This document shows positions 34,559-43,336 of a stretch of 64,000 nucleotides of DNA, in pieces. The DNA is from Anaerolinea thermophila (lineage in GTDB: Bacteria > Chloroflexota > Anaerolineae > Anaerolineales > Anaerolineaceae). The DNA is taken from assembly GCF_020723905.1 (NCBI RefSeq), contig NZ_DYHZ01000009.1:1-64000 (forward strand). The letters run 5' to 3'. How positions within the stretch are numbered: position 1 is the first letter of the stretch; each line of letters begins with the position of its first letter. A program made the translations under genes and the position numbers. The notes beneath the pieces are model-generated. The model ran no database searches and had not been told where the DNA came from. It was given only the letters and a program-made list of their open reading frames with translations.

Positions 34559-35070
34559 GGAATTTGAATCTCACACGAGGGATCCAGAACATCGGCACCC
34601 CCGCCGCCCTCACAGTAATCGTTGCCGGGACCGCCGATCAAAGTATCGTCGCCGGGACCGCCGATCAAAGTATCGTTGCCGGGACCGCCGATCAAAGTAT
34701 CGTCGCCGGGACCGCCCAGAAGGACATCATTGCCCTGTCTGCCTTCAATATAATCATTTCCCCCGCCTCCCAGAATGCATTCCGCGCCGTTGCGCCCGTT
34801 GACCGTATCGTTAAAGGGACTGCCCAGAATCAGGTCATTCTGATTCGTACCGTTAATCGTGCCACTCCCCACCACGATGTTGTTCAGGTTGAGCGCGGCG
34901 CACTCGGGGGGTTTGAAGTCGTTGGCAGTGTTAGCGCGCAGAATCATGCCCAGGTAAGTCACCGGCACAATATTGGCGGCGGCAAACGCCGAAATGGCGC
35001 CCACCAGAATCAGGATGCTCAAGATCAGCCAGCCCCACCGCCACTTTCGACCCATTCTCAGCATGTTCAT
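34555..35070 (-). CDS. Secreted RTX-like glycine-rich repeat protein 2
   Basis: A 171-residue exported protein. A basic start and one hydrophobic segment ([22 protein letters not shown]) form the signal, followed by the junction [12 protein letters not shown] shared with two other proteins of this operon. The body has nonapeptides of the form GGPGDDTLI (RTX/hemolysin-type calcium-binding repeats) from about residue 95 to 160. Cysteines at PPECAAL and near the C terminus (DYCEGGG, DPSCEIQ) could form disulfides. It is a paralogue of the adjacent 138-residue protein. The role could be a surface-fibre or matrix component. Confidence 0.8.
   Translation of the reverse strand: MNMLRMGRKWRWGWLILSILILVGAISAFAAANIVPVTYLGMILRANTANDFKPPECAALNLNNIVVGSGTINGTNQNDLILGSPFNDTVNGRNGAECILGGGGNDYIEGRQGNDVLLGGPGDDTLIGGPGNDTLIGGPGDDTLIGGPGNDYCEGGGGADVLDPSCEIQIP
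34624..34731 (-). repeat. 27-base tandem repeats coding the RTX nonapeptides
   Basis: Three nearly identical 27-base units (34624-34650, 34651-34677, 34678-34704) and a diverged fourth (34705-34731) are head to tail. Each codes one GGPG(D/N)DTLI unit. Near-identity at the DNA level implies recent expansion or slippage, unlike the older repeats at the 5' end. Confidence 0.9.
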
Positions 35071-35080
35071 GACCGTTCTT

Positions 35081-35497
35081 TCACCACTGAACTTCACAAG
35101 AAGCATCGTAGGTGTTCACCCCGATGCCGCCAAAACACAGGTCAAAGCCGGGTCCGCCATTCAGATAATCATTGCCGTCCTCGCCAAACAGCCAGTCAAA
35201 GCCGCCCCCGCCCATCAGGCAGTCATTGCCCGGACCCCCGTAGAGAACGTCTCCAGCAGCACTGCCCAGGATCAAATCATTGGCGCCGGTACCGGTGAGG
35301 GTGCCACTCCCACTGATGATGGAAGCCATACTGGCTGTACAGGCAGGAGGACGGAAATCGTTGGGCGTGTTGACACGGGTAATCATCCCAAGACGGGTGA
35401 CCGGTACGACATTTGCGCCTGCCACTGCCGAGACTGCGCCCAGCAGAACGAATACCATCAACACTGCCAGTATCCCTCGAATCCGCAACCACCGCAT
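35081..35497 (-). CDS. Secreted RTX-like glycine-rich repeat protein 1
   Basis: A 138-residue exported protein: short basic start, hydrophobic segment ([22 protein letters not shown]) and the shared junction [12 protein letters not shown]. Two to four degenerate RTX-type units follow ([26 protein letters not shown]). It ends DASCEVQW, matching the DPSCEIQ end of its neighbour, so the two are tandem duplicates. Its stop is 10 bases upstream of the next start. It begins 7 bases downstream of the signal-peptidase gene, in one operon. Confidence 0.8.
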   Translation of the reverse strand: MRWLRIRGILAVLMVFVLLGAVSAVAGANVVPVTRLGMITRVNTPNDFRPPACTASMASIISGSGTLTGTGANDLILGSAAGDVLYGGPGNDCLMGGGGFDWLFGEDGNDYLNGGPGFDLCFGGIGVNTYDASCEVQW

Positions 35498-35504
35498 CCT
35501 GACC

Positions 35505-37907
35505 TCACCCGGAGCGGGGAGAAAGGTTCACCAGCGCCTGTTTCTGTGCCAGGTAAGCGGGCAGATCCTCCGCCGCCACCGGCGGGCTGATCCAGTAGCC
35601 CTGCGCCTGATCGCAGGCATTGAGGCGGAAGAAGCCCAGTTGCTGGCTGGTCTCCACCCCTACCGCCGCCACACGAATCTTGCGCTGATGCGCCTGCGAA
35701 ATCCACTGGCGCGCCTGCTCCTCCATCTGGTTGCCCATGCTCCACTTCTGCACGGTGGGATAACCCAGTTTGATTTGCTGGATCTCTTCGCCAGCCTGCA
35801 GGGCTTCCAGGTCAAGGCGTTCCGAGGCATTCAGTACAATGCCAAATCCGGCTTCGCGCAGTTGCCGCAGGTTACCCGCGCCCACCGGGCTGATATCCAG
35901 CCCGTTTTCGGGGATTTCCAGGTACAGCCACTCCGGTGAGACGCCCAGCTCGGCGGCAACCGCCTGCGCCTGAGCGGCAAAGCCCTCCGAAACCAGCGAC
36001 TGCACCGAGAGGTTAATGGCAATGGGATAGAGCGGCAGGCCCGCTTCGCGCCACTGCGCCAGATACTCGCAGGCACGGCGCAAAACCCAGAGATCCACCT
36101 GCATCAGCATGCCCGCACGCTCCACATCGGGCAGGAACTGCCCCGGTGTAAGCAGACCGCGTTGAGGATGCCGCCAGCGCAGGAAAGACTCCAGTTGGGC
36201 AATTCTGCCATCCTCCAGCGAGACCGAGGGCTGAAAGTACAGGGCAAACTCGTTGTTCTCCAGCGCGCGCAGCAGTTCCAGGCGGGTCGATTCGTCCACG
36301 CCTTCCGGGGCTACCGGCGCCAGTTTGCGGTGCACGTAAAGCACCTCACCATCGCGCACGTAGTACGTTGCCACCGGCGCGGCGTAATGGAAGAAGACCA
36401 CTTCTTCGCGCTGTTCAGCAAGGCGGAGCAGATCGCTCAACGCGGGCAGGTGCACCACCCGGGCACTTCCCTGGCTCAACGGATCCTGCACCTCCACCAG
36501 GCGGGAGCCCACTGCCAGTTTTGCCAGCATTTTCTCATCCCTGCCCTCTGCCCGCTGGAGCAAATACAGCAGCATGCCAATCCCCAGCGCGGCAACCGCC
36601 AGCCCCACCGCCGAAAGGGCACGGGCGGTGCGCACCGGCACATCCATGGTAAAGAGGCTCAGGGTGTTGTCCACCGTCTTCATGCGCACCAGCGCGCCTT
36701 CTTTAACCGGCTGGAGTGGATTGGCACCCTCTTTAAGAGGAGCGTTAAGGTAAATCTGATCGGGCTGAACGGTGAAAGACAGGGGTTCGTTGAAGGTGTC
36801 TTCCAGCGCCATGCCGCCCAGTGTGCCGCTCACCTGTACCTGTGGGTAGATATTCAGGAAATACTGAAAGGTCTGCGCACCGGTGACTTCCTGCACCTGT
36901 GCAATCATCTTCTCCACCTCGCACACGTCCAGCGAAGCCTGTCCGCTGAAGGCTTTGCCGGAGAAGGCAACCGGCTGTTCGTTTAACAGTATCGTGCGCC
37001 GCCAGCCAGTGGTGGAGTTGACCACCGCCATCAGTTGATAGGTGCCGGAAACCTGCGCGGGGTGCTGACTTTCCAGTTGATAATCAAAGGCCAGGTCAAT
37101 GCCGCAGGATACTTTTGGGAAAATCGCGCCGCCGCTGACCACGCGGTTCTGATCATACACCCCCGGCGGGACCTCACCGGTATACGTATAAGCGCCCGTT
37201 TGCCGGTAGAGCATTTGATCCGAAACCTGCAGGGAAACCGGGCGGGTGAAGGCAAACGCGCCCAGCACCAGCGCCAGAATACCCACCACGTACATCACCA
37301 GCAGAAAGCCTTCCTGCCTGCCGGAAAGCCATTTTCCCGCCCCCAGAATGGCGGTATCGAACCGGGCTGTGGCTTTCCGGGCTTCCACCACGGCGGCGTC
37401 CAACCGCGCTCTGGCTTTTTTACGTCGTTCCGTCCATTTCGATTGCATAAATGAGAGCCCCCACATCAAACTGCCCACCCCGACCAGAATAGCCAGCACC
37501 CAGGGCGAGCGCAGTTGTAAAAATATTGTACCCAATCCGGGGAACCAGAGCCAGTACTTCCCCAGAATCTCCTCCTGCGTCGGTTCATAGCCGTCCAGCC
37601 AGGTGTTGTGATCGCCCTTGAGGACAAAGCGGTCCAGACGACGATCCACAATGCGGTGAATGACCGCCCCGATACCCGGATAGCGGTACACAACGATATC
37701 CCCCACCTCGTAGAACGGCGCACGGCGCAAGAGCACCAGATCGCCCCTGTGAAAGAGCGGCTCCATGCTGTCACCATTGACGATGACGTACTCCACCGCA
37801 CCACCAAAGCGGCTGGGCGCCAGCAGAATCCACAGAAATACAAGCGCGCTCAGCGAGAGAGCGGTGATCAGCAGGGCACGGCGGGTAAGCAGGTATTTGC
37901 GCATCAT
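35505..37907 (-). CDS. SipW/archaeal-type signal peptidase fused to DUF5305-like and degenerate EAL domains
   Basis: An 800-residue membrane protein. Residues 1-135 are a type I signal peptidase: an N-terminal anchor, nucleophile Ser47 in NGDSMEP, His84 in AVIHRIV at the place where E. coli-type enzymes have lysine (a Ser/His enzyme of the SipW, archaeal and ER class), and KGDHN at 97-101. Transmembrane segments lie near 137-153 and 201-220. Residues 225-450 match the DUF5305 pattern (FDYQL, GTYQLMAVVNSTTGWRRTI) with a membrane segment at 430-450. Residues 543-795 are EAL-like, but ESF replaces EAL and other catalytic acids are gone, so hydrolysis is unlikely and c-di-GMP binding is possible. 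Neighbouring secreted proteins are probable substrates. Confidence 0.85.
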   Translation of the reverse strand: MMRKYLLTRRALLITALSLSALVFLWILLAPSRFGGAVEYVIVNGDSMEPLFHRGDLVLLRRAPFYEVGDIVVYRYPGIGAVIHRIVDRRLDRFVLKGDHNTWLDGYEPTQEEILGKYWLWFPGLGTIFLQLRSPWVLAILVGVGSLMWGLSFMQSKWTERRKKARARLDAAVVEARKATARFDTAILGAGKWLSGRQEGFLLVMYVVGILALVLGAFAFTRPVSLQVSDQMLYRQTGAYTYTGEVPPGVYDQNRVVSGGAIFPKVSCGIDLAFDYQLESQHPAQVSGTYQLMAVVNSTTGWRRTILLNEQPVAFSGKAFSGQASLDVCEVEKMIAQVQEVTGAQTFQYFLNIYPQVQVSGTLGGMALEDTFNEPLSFTVQPDQIYLNAPLKEGANPLQPVKEGALVRMKTVDNTLSLFTMDVPVRTARALSAVGLAVAALGIGMLLYLLQRAEGRDEKMLAKLAVGSRLVEVQDPLSQGSARVVHLPALSDLLRLAEQREEVVFFHYAAPVATYYVRDGEVLYVHRKLAPVAPEGVDESTRLELLRALENNEFALYFQPSVSLEDGRIAQLESFLRWRHPQRGLLTPGQFLPDVERAGMLMQVDLWVLRRACEYLAQWREAGLPLYPIAINLSVQSLVSEGFAAQAQAVAAELGVSPEWLYLEIPENGLDISPVGAGNLRQLREAGFGIVLNASERLDLEALQAGEEIQQIKLGYPTVQKWSMGNQMEEQARQWISQAHQRKIRVAAVGVETSQQLGFFRLNACDQAQGYWISPPVAAEDLPAYLAQKQALVNLSPRSG

Positions 37908-37920
37908 TGTCGGCGATTAA

Positions 37921-37961
37921 AGAAAGGGCGCGGTCTCTGGCTTCGACGTCGCGCCCTTTCT
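37921..37961 (-). terminator. Hairpin between the first secreted-protein gene and the peptidase gene
   Basis: A 12-bp perfect stem (37921-37932 with 37950-37961) and 17-base loop, followed on the minus strand by TTTAATCG. It is inside an operon, so it may act as a partial terminator or a 3'-end stabiliser that lets the first gene be expressed more than those after it. Confidence 0.65.
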
Positions 37962-37981
37962 CGATGAGTGAAGGAAAAGAA

Positions 37982-38338
37982 TTATTGAACCGCTACAACC
38001 CGCAGGGTGTTTGCCGCCAGCACAGTCACACCACTCACATTGCAGGTCACGTTTGTGCCGCCGGAAACTGAGCAGGTGAACCAGGAACCACCGGTTACCA
38101 GTTGAATGCGCACATCAGTCGCAGGCGCATCCAGCGTGAAGGTCACCTGAGCAATGTTGGCGGGATTGGTGGTATCAAGGACGTAATGCACATTGGACAC
38201 TGTATATCCACTGGTCGTGCTGGAGCCATCGCCTGCATAGGTCACAGGCACGGTATTCGCCGCTGCATAGGCGAAGGTGAGGGCAGCAAGGATCAGGGCA
38301 AAAACGACAGCATAAGCAACACGCATTTTCTTGTTCAT
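37982..38338 (-). CDS. Small secreted beta-rich protein with SipW-like signal
   Basis: A 118-residue exported protein with no family I recognise. The signal is MNKKMRVAYAVVFALILAALTFAYAAAN, then the junction NTVPVTYAGD shared with both RTX-like proteins. The mature region is Thr/Val/Ser-rich with a likely all-beta fold and two cysteines about ten residues apart (WFTCSVSGGTNVTCNV). This pattern recalls TasA/camelysin-type fibre subunits cut by SipW, but that is inference. AGAGGAG lies 7 bases before the ATG. It is the first, presumably most abundant, product of the operon. Confidence 0.75.
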   Translation of the reverse strand: MNKKMRVAYAVVFALILAALTFAYAAANTVPVTYAGDGSSTTSGYTVSNVHYVLDTTNPANIAQVTFTLDAPATDVRIQLVTGGSWFTCSVSGGTNVTCNVSGVTVLAANTLRVVAVQ

Positions 38339-38374
38339 AAGTACACTCCTCTGACAAACTGAAATGATGACCTC

Positions 38375-38402
38375 ATTATAACCGCTCTATTACATCCTGC
38401 AA
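38375..38402 (-). promoter_or_regulatory. Sigma-70-type promoter of the secreted-protein operon
   Basis: On the minus strand TTGCAG (38397-38402), a 16-base spacer and TATAAT (38375-38380), about 37 bases before the first ATG. It directs the 118-residue protein gene and probably the whole set down to 34555. Confidence 0.7.
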
Positions 38403-38485
38403 GAGGCAGAACGGCTTTGTAATGAAATTGCAATGCAAGTTGCGTGCCAGTATCCAATTTATCCGAATTTCCGGGGCGCTCTGCC

Positions 38486-39406
38486 TCACTCTTCGCCGCC
38501 AAAGCGCATACGCAGGTAGGACTCGTAGCGCGCAGGATGGATCTCGCCGCGCTCCAGCGCCGCCAGCACAGCACAGCCGGGCTCGGTGGTGTGGGTACAG
38601 TCGCTGAACTGACACTGCGCCACCCGCTCGCGCAGTTCGGGGAAGTAACCGTCCAGTTCTTCAGGCTGGGTATCCCACAGCGCCAGTGCGCGCAGACCGG
38701 GTAAATCTGCCACGTAACCGCCCATCTCCAGGCGGAATAACTGCCGCACCACCGTGGTATGTCTGCCCTTGCCGCTGGCTTCGGAAACCTCGCGCACCGC
38801 CAGACCCAGGTTGGGCTGAATGGCATTCAGCAAACTGGATTTGCCCACCCCGCTGGGTCCTGCCAGCCCGGAAATCTTCCCCCGCAGGCATTCGCGTACC
38901 TCGTCCAGTCCAATACCCTGCCGCACGGAGGTATAAATCACCGGATAACCCAGCGGCGGATACAGACTGAAGAGTTCCCGCGCCCGCTCCATGCCCACCA
39001 GGTCCACCTTGTTGGCAATGATGACCGCCGGAATGCCCTGTTTTTCGGCAATCACCAGAAAGCGGTCAAGCATACGCAGGCGGGGTTCAGGACTGGCACA
39101 GGCAAACACGGCGACGATCTGGTCAATATTGGCAAGTAAAATCTGACGGTACTCGCCGCGCGGACGTGGATCCATGCGCACCAGTTCGCTGTGGCGCGGT
39201 TCAATCACTTCGATCACGCCGGTGCCGTCGGACAGAGGACGAATCTGCACGCAGTCGCCCACGCCGATGACATCGCCATTCTTTTGTTCCAGTTTAAAGC
39301 GCCCGCGCAGTTTGCAAACCCATATTCCCTGCGGGGTTTCCACCGTGTAAAAACCCGACTGCAGTCGAATGACGCGACCGGGAATCAGTGCAACTTCGTC
39401 GCTCAT
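38486..39406 (-). CDS. rsgA: Ribosome small-subunit GTPase A
   Basis: RsgA (YjeQ) is the circularly permuted GTPase that checks 30S ribosome assembly. Motifs occur in the permuted order G4 (IANKVDLV), G1 (GPSGVGKSSLLN) and G3 (DLPG). An N-terminal OB domain (IPGRVIRLQSGFYTVE) and a C-terminal zinc finger (CQFSDCTHTTEPGC) are present. The 306-residue length is normal. I chose the ATG at 39406 because it overlaps the stop of the upstream penicillin-binding protein gene by 4 bases (ATGA). Confidence 0.94.
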   Translation of the reverse strand: MSDEVALIPGRVIRLQSGFYTVETPQGIWVCKLRGRFKLEQKNGDVIGVGDCVQIRPLSDGTGVIEVIEPRHSELVRMDPRPRGEYRQILLANIDQIVAVFACASPEPRLRMLDRFLVIAEKQGIPAVIIANKVDLVGMERARELFSLYPPLGYPVIYTSVRQGIGLDEVRECLRGKISGLAGPSGVGKSSLLNAIQPNLGLAVREVSEASGKGRHTTVVRQLFRLEMGGYVADLPGLRALALWDTQPEELDGYFPELRERVAQCQFSDCTHTTEPGCAVLAALERGEIHPARYESYLRMRFGGEE

Positions 39407-41598
39407 GGGCTGGGAGTTTCCGTCACCTCTGGCGTGGGGGTTCGGGTCACATTCAGTTTGGCTTCCCATGGATAAATGCGCTGAGGCTGTCCAAGGAAGT
39501 ACACCTCAATGACACGGCGGGCAATGGGCGCGGCGATCTCCGAGCCTTCACCGGCGTTTTCGGCAATCACCACCACAGCAATATCGGGTTTGTTTTCGCG
39601 GTTAGCAGAGGTATATGCTGCGAACCAGGCATGCGGCTTCAGACCCGGTCCCGTCTGGGCGGTGCCTGTTTTGCCAGATACCGGGATTCCCAGCCCGGAG
39701 AAAGCGCGCACCGCTGTCCCGCGGCTGTTGACCACCACCTGACGCAGCGTATCCTGCAGCAGGGTAAGCGTCTCCTGAGAGACGGGTAGTTTGCCGCGCT
39801 CTTCCGGCTTGAAGGTAAACTCTGCGTTACCGTCGGGGTCCACAATTTTCTCCACCACCTGCGGGCGGTAGAGGGTGCCGCCGTTGCCCACCGCGGCAAT
39901 CATGCTGGCAATCTGCAACGGGGTCACCAGAATCTGACTCTGCCCGATTGCCATCTGAACAGCGATTTCATCGCTGGCTGGGTCGGGGATGTTGCCGGTT
40001 TCTTCAGCAATCTGTTGAATGCCGGTAGGGACGCCCAGCCCGAAGGCGCGCGCCATCTCCGCCAGTTTATCCGCCAGACCGGCGCGGGAGAGTTCCAGCC
40101 CGATGTGGTAAAACCAGGGGTTGCAGGAGCGCATCAATCCCTGCGGCAGGGTGAGCGTGCCGCTGGGGGGCAGTTCTTTCTCCAGCGTCCAGTCCGTAAG
40201 GGTGTAGCCGGGTAAATCGGTAAAGTAGTAGCCGCACTCGTAGGTATCTTCGGGTTTGAACAGACCCGTTTCCAGCGCCGCCGCCATGGTGACGATTTTG
40301 AACACCGAGCCAGGCGGATACGCCGACTGCGCGGCGCGGTTGACCAGCGGGTTGCCGGGATTGCTCAGCACATCCTGAAGCGCGCGCGAGTTAATGTTGG
40401 AAGGCTCGAACAGGTTGGGGTCAAAGCCGGGCGAAGACGCCATGGCAAGCACCCTTCCGGTGTCACGTTCCAGAACCACCACCGCCCCGTTGAAGGAATT
40501 GATGGCTTTCTGGGCTTCACGCTGTAAGTTGGCATCCAGAGTGGTGTAAATGGAGCGCGCCGGCAGGGCTTCGCGCATCCCCAGACGGGTGATCACCCGC
40601 CCCTGCGGATCCAGCACATACAATCCCACCCCGCGCTGACCGGAGAGCGTGGCTTCGCCCCATTTTTCCAGCCCCGCCCAGCCGATTCTGGCGTTCATCT
40701 CATATCCCTGCCGCATGTACTCTTCCAGTTTTTCCTGAGGGATGAAGAGGGTATAGCCGGTCACATGGGGAGCAATGCCATTATCGGAATAATAGCGGGC
40801 ACTGTACTCTTTCCAGGCAAAACCGGGCATGTCCTTCACCACATTGTAGCGCAGGTTGAAGGCATCGCGGGTGGTCTCCCCGACGGGTATATAATAGGAA
40901 GGGTAATTCTCGCCGTAGAGGGCTTTAATCCACTCCGGCGGGTACCCGGTAAGGCGGGAGAGTTCCGCCAGCACCGCGCCTTCCATGCCCTCGGGAATCT
41001 CCCCGGGCACGATGCCCAGCGCAACCGCATCCGTGTTGATTGCCAGCGGGTAACCGTTGCGGTCAAAAATGCTCCCCCGCGAGGGTGAGCGGTATTCCAG
41101 CGCCAGCAGATTGCCGCCGCGCAGTTCGGGCATGATCATGCCGTCTTCCCACAGCACGCGCCAGCCGTCACTGCGCAGTTCAAGGTTCATGCTCATCTCA
41201 CGGGTCAAATTCCCCAGAACTGCCGTGTGGAAGGTGACGCGGTATGCCGCCTGCGCACTGGAAACGTTGGTGAGGGTGGAAAGAATCTCGTAATCCAGTT
41301 TCTGCAGGGTCAGGTTGACGGCTACGTCTTTATAGCGCTTGATGAAATTTTCCTGCGGAACGGCATCCTGGGTGGCAGGCGCCAGCAAGGCATACATGGC
41401 TTCGTAATCTTCAGACTGCCACGCTTTCAGAAAGGCTTCCACCGCCCCGCGCACATCCGGCGCACTGGTGACTTTGACGCTGGGAGGCGCCAGCGTAGCG
41501 CTGGGCGCAGGGGTATGATTGGCAGGCGCCGGAGAAAACACCGTGCAGGCAGTCAATCCAATCAGCAACACCAGCAAAAACGAACGCAGTCCCTTCAT
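39403..41598 (-). CDS. Penicillin-binding protein, class B transpeptidase with NTF2-like N terminus
   Basis: A 731-residue cell-wall transpeptidase. It starts as a lipoprotein-like signal (LTAC, Cys18) and has an NTF2-like MecA N-terminal domain (about 50-165), the dimerisation domain (RGSIFDRNG) and the transpeptidase domain. Active-site motifs are SVFK (Ser431-Lys434), SCN (491-493) and KTG (643-645). The layout is that of the PbpA/PBP2-like class with a low-affinity MecA-type N domain. Its ATG overlaps the maf stop by 4 bases, and its own stop overlaps rsgA. Confidence 0.93.
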   Translation of the reverse strand: MKGLRSFLLVLLIGLTACTVFSPAPANHTPAPSATLAPPSVKVTSAPDVRGAVEAFLKAWQSEDYEAMYALLAPATQDAVPQENFIKRYKDVAVNLTLQKLDYEILSTLTNVSSAQAAYRVTFHTAVLGNLTREMSMNLELRSDGWRVLWEDGMIMPELRGGNLLALEYRSPSRGSIFDRNGYPLAINTDAVALGIVPGEIPEGMEGAVLAELSRLTGYPPEWIKALYGENYPSYYIPVGETTRDAFNLRYNVVKDMPGFAWKEYSARYYSDNGIAPHVTGYTLFIPQEKLEEYMRQGYEMNARIGWAGLEKWGEATLSGQRGVGLYVLDPQGRVITRLGMREALPARSIYTTLDANLQREAQKAINSFNGAVVVLERDTGRVLAMASSPGFDPNLFEPSNINSRALQDVLSNPGNPLVNRAAQSAYPPGSVFKIVTMAAALETGLFKPEDTYECGYYFTDLPGYTLTDWTLEKELPPSGTLTLPQGLMRSCNPWFYHIGLELSRAGLADKLAEMARAFGLGVPTGIQQIAEETGNIPDPASDEIAVQMAIGQSQILVTPLQIASMIAAVGNGGTLYRPQVVEKIVDPDGNAEFTFKPEERGKLPVSQETLTLLQDTLRQVVVNSRGTAVRAFSGLGIPVSGKTGTAQTGPGLKPHAWFAAYTSANRENKPDIAVVVIAENAGEGSEIAAPIARRVIEVYFLGQPQRIYPWEAKLNVTRTPTPEVTETPSP

Positions 41599-42281
41599 GA
41601 TGAGGAAGCCTCCCCTCTGGAAGCCGGGTCTTGCAGAATGAAATGAAATACCGGACAGTCATATGCCAGAAACCGCTGGCAGGCAGAGGGCACATCCACC
41701 TCTGCCCCCAGTCCGATGTGCCGCATCAGGCGCTCCAGATGACAGAGCGGAAAGCCCATCACGCTGGCGTAACAGCCATCCAGCGCGGCAACGCAGGAAA
41801 AACCGGCATGCTGAATTCCGTACGCGCCGGCTTTATCCATGGGATCTCCGGTGGCAATGTAGGCTTCCATTTCAGCGTCCGTGTAGGCGCGCATGGTCAC
41901 ACCCGTATGGCAGACGTCGCTGAGCAGACGTCCGCTGGCAGGCTGGTACAGGGCAATTGCCGTGTAGACATCGTGCTCTCTGCCGCGCAGAGCCGTGAGC
42001 ATGTCGCGGGCTTCAGCGGCATCTTCCGGTTTTCCAAGAATGCGTCCATCCAGTGCCACGGTGGTATCAGAGGCAATGATCCACGCCTCCGCAGGAACAT
42101 GCCCCGCGGCAAGGCGGGCTTTGTCCTCAGCCAGGCGAAGTGTATACCTTTCAGGGGGTTCGCCGGGCAGGGGCGTCTCGTCCACATCCGAAGGACGCAC
42201 GAGGAAGTCACGGCCGGTCAGCGCCAGCAGTTGACGGCGGCGCGGCGAGTTGGACGCCAGAATCAGCACAGGTTTTTGCAT
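41595..42281 (-). CDS. maf: Maf-type nucleotide pyrophosphatase
   Basis: A 228-residue house-cleaning enzyme that hydrolyses non-canonical or modified nucleoside triphosphates. The N-terminal signature ILASNSPRRRQLLALTG and the conserved KARLAAGHVPAEAWIIASDTTVALDGRILGKPEDAAEA block contain the substrate and metal-binding residues. The ATG at 42281 has GAGGGG just upstream. First gene of a coupled maf - penicillin-binding protein - rsgA operon. Confidence 0.93.
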   Translation of the reverse strand: MQKPVLILASNSPRRRQLLALTGRDFLVRPSDVDETPLPGEPPERYTLRLAEDKARLAAGHVPAEAWIIASDTTVALDGRILGKPEDAAEARDMLTALRGREHDVYTAIALYQPASGRLLSDVCHTGVTMRAYTDAEMEAYIATGDPMDKAGAYGIQHAGFSCVAALDGCYASVMGFPLCHLERLMRHIGLGAEVDVPSACQRFLAYDCPVFHFILQDPASRGEASSS

Positions 42282-42469
42282 ACCCCTCGATTCTAACACA
42301 CTTCACCGGCTGTTTTTTAAGGGCAGAATCCGGCTCTCCCGGGAAGAAGGAAAGGCACAGGAGATTTCCCCCGTGTATTTGCAATATAATGAAATAAAAC
42401 AGCACCTTTCGCTGAAAAACCTGAACCTCTATCATAAAGACTTATCTTTCATTCAAACACCCAGGAAAA

Positions 42470-43276
42470 ATGGAAGAAACTCCGGGCACTCCTGTTGCTT
42501 ACGGGCGGACGGCGGAAATTTACGCCTGGCACGATGATACCGTGCTCAAACTTTTTTACGACTGGTTCTCTTTTGAGAACATTCAATACGAGTGGAAAAT
42601 TGCCCGGGCAGTCCAGTCCAGCGGGCTGCCTGTCCCCGTTGTCGGCGAGATTCTCCACATCCATGGACGTTATGGAATAACCTACCAGCACATTCAAGGC
42701 AATTCCATGGTCAGGCAGATGATGCGGGAACCCTGGAAAGTGTTCCATTACGCTCGAAAGATGGCTGATCTTCATGCCAGAATCCATGCCATCACCCTTC
42801 AGACAGACCTCCCCCCCTTACGGGCAAAGATTGCCACCAAAATCCATCAAGCCGCCGCTCTGCCGGACGACCTGCGCCAGGAAACCCTGCAACTGCTCGA
42901 GAACATGCCCGACGGAGATCGTCTCTGTCATGGCGATTTCCACCCCGAAAACATCCTCATCACCCCACAGGGAGAATGGATCATTGACTGGATTGACGCC
43001 GGGATTGGAAATCCGCTGGCAGATGTTGCCCGCACAACGGTTATTTTCCTGGGAGCCATAGACAGCGGTCAAATGCGAAATCCAATTTTGAAAATTCTTG
43101 CCCACCTCTTTCACCAGAAGTATTTGCGCCGATATTTTGCTCTTCACGGGGGCGGGAAAGACGAATACACCCGCTGGCTTCCCATTGTCGCTGCCGCAAG
43201 GTTAAGTGAAAATATCGCCGAATTGGAGGCATACCTCATTGCTCAGGTGGAGAAAGGGCTGAGAAACATCTGCTGA
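42470..43276 (+). CDS. APH-fold phosphotransferase (aminoglycoside/choline kinase type)
   Basis: A 268-residue kinase-fold protein. HGDFHPENILI (catalytic loop, about residue 153) and IDWIDAG (metal-binding loop, about 170) are the APH signature; the upstream region has EYEWKIAR and YGITYQHIQGNSM. The family includes aminoglycoside, choline and macrolide kinases, and many members have other small-molecule substrates; this sequence does not settle it. AGGAAAA precedes the ATG. A TATAAT box is at 42385-42390. It is divergent from maf. Confidence 0.85.
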   Translation: MEETPGTPVAYGRTAEIYAWHDDTVLKLFYDWFSFENIQYEWKIARAVQSSGLPVPVVGEILHIHGRYGITYQHIQGNSMVRQMMREPWKVFHYARKMADLHARIHAITLQTDLPPLRAKIATKIHQAAALPDDLRQETLQLLENMPDGDRLCHGDFHPENILITPQGEWIIDWIDAGIGNPLADVARTTVIFLGAIDSGQMRNPILKILAHLFHQKYLRRYFALHGGGKDEYTRWLPIVAAARLSENIAELEAYLIAQVEKGLRNIC

Positions 43277-43336
43277 TAAGTCCACTCTTCCAGCCAGCGC
43301 ACCCATCCTGCAGATGGTTTATAATCATCCCTGCCG

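Noticed and set aside
34624-34731. Possible CRISPR-like array
   Set aside because: The 27-base units are contiguous without spacers and encode RTX nonapeptides in frame, so this is a coding minisatellite.
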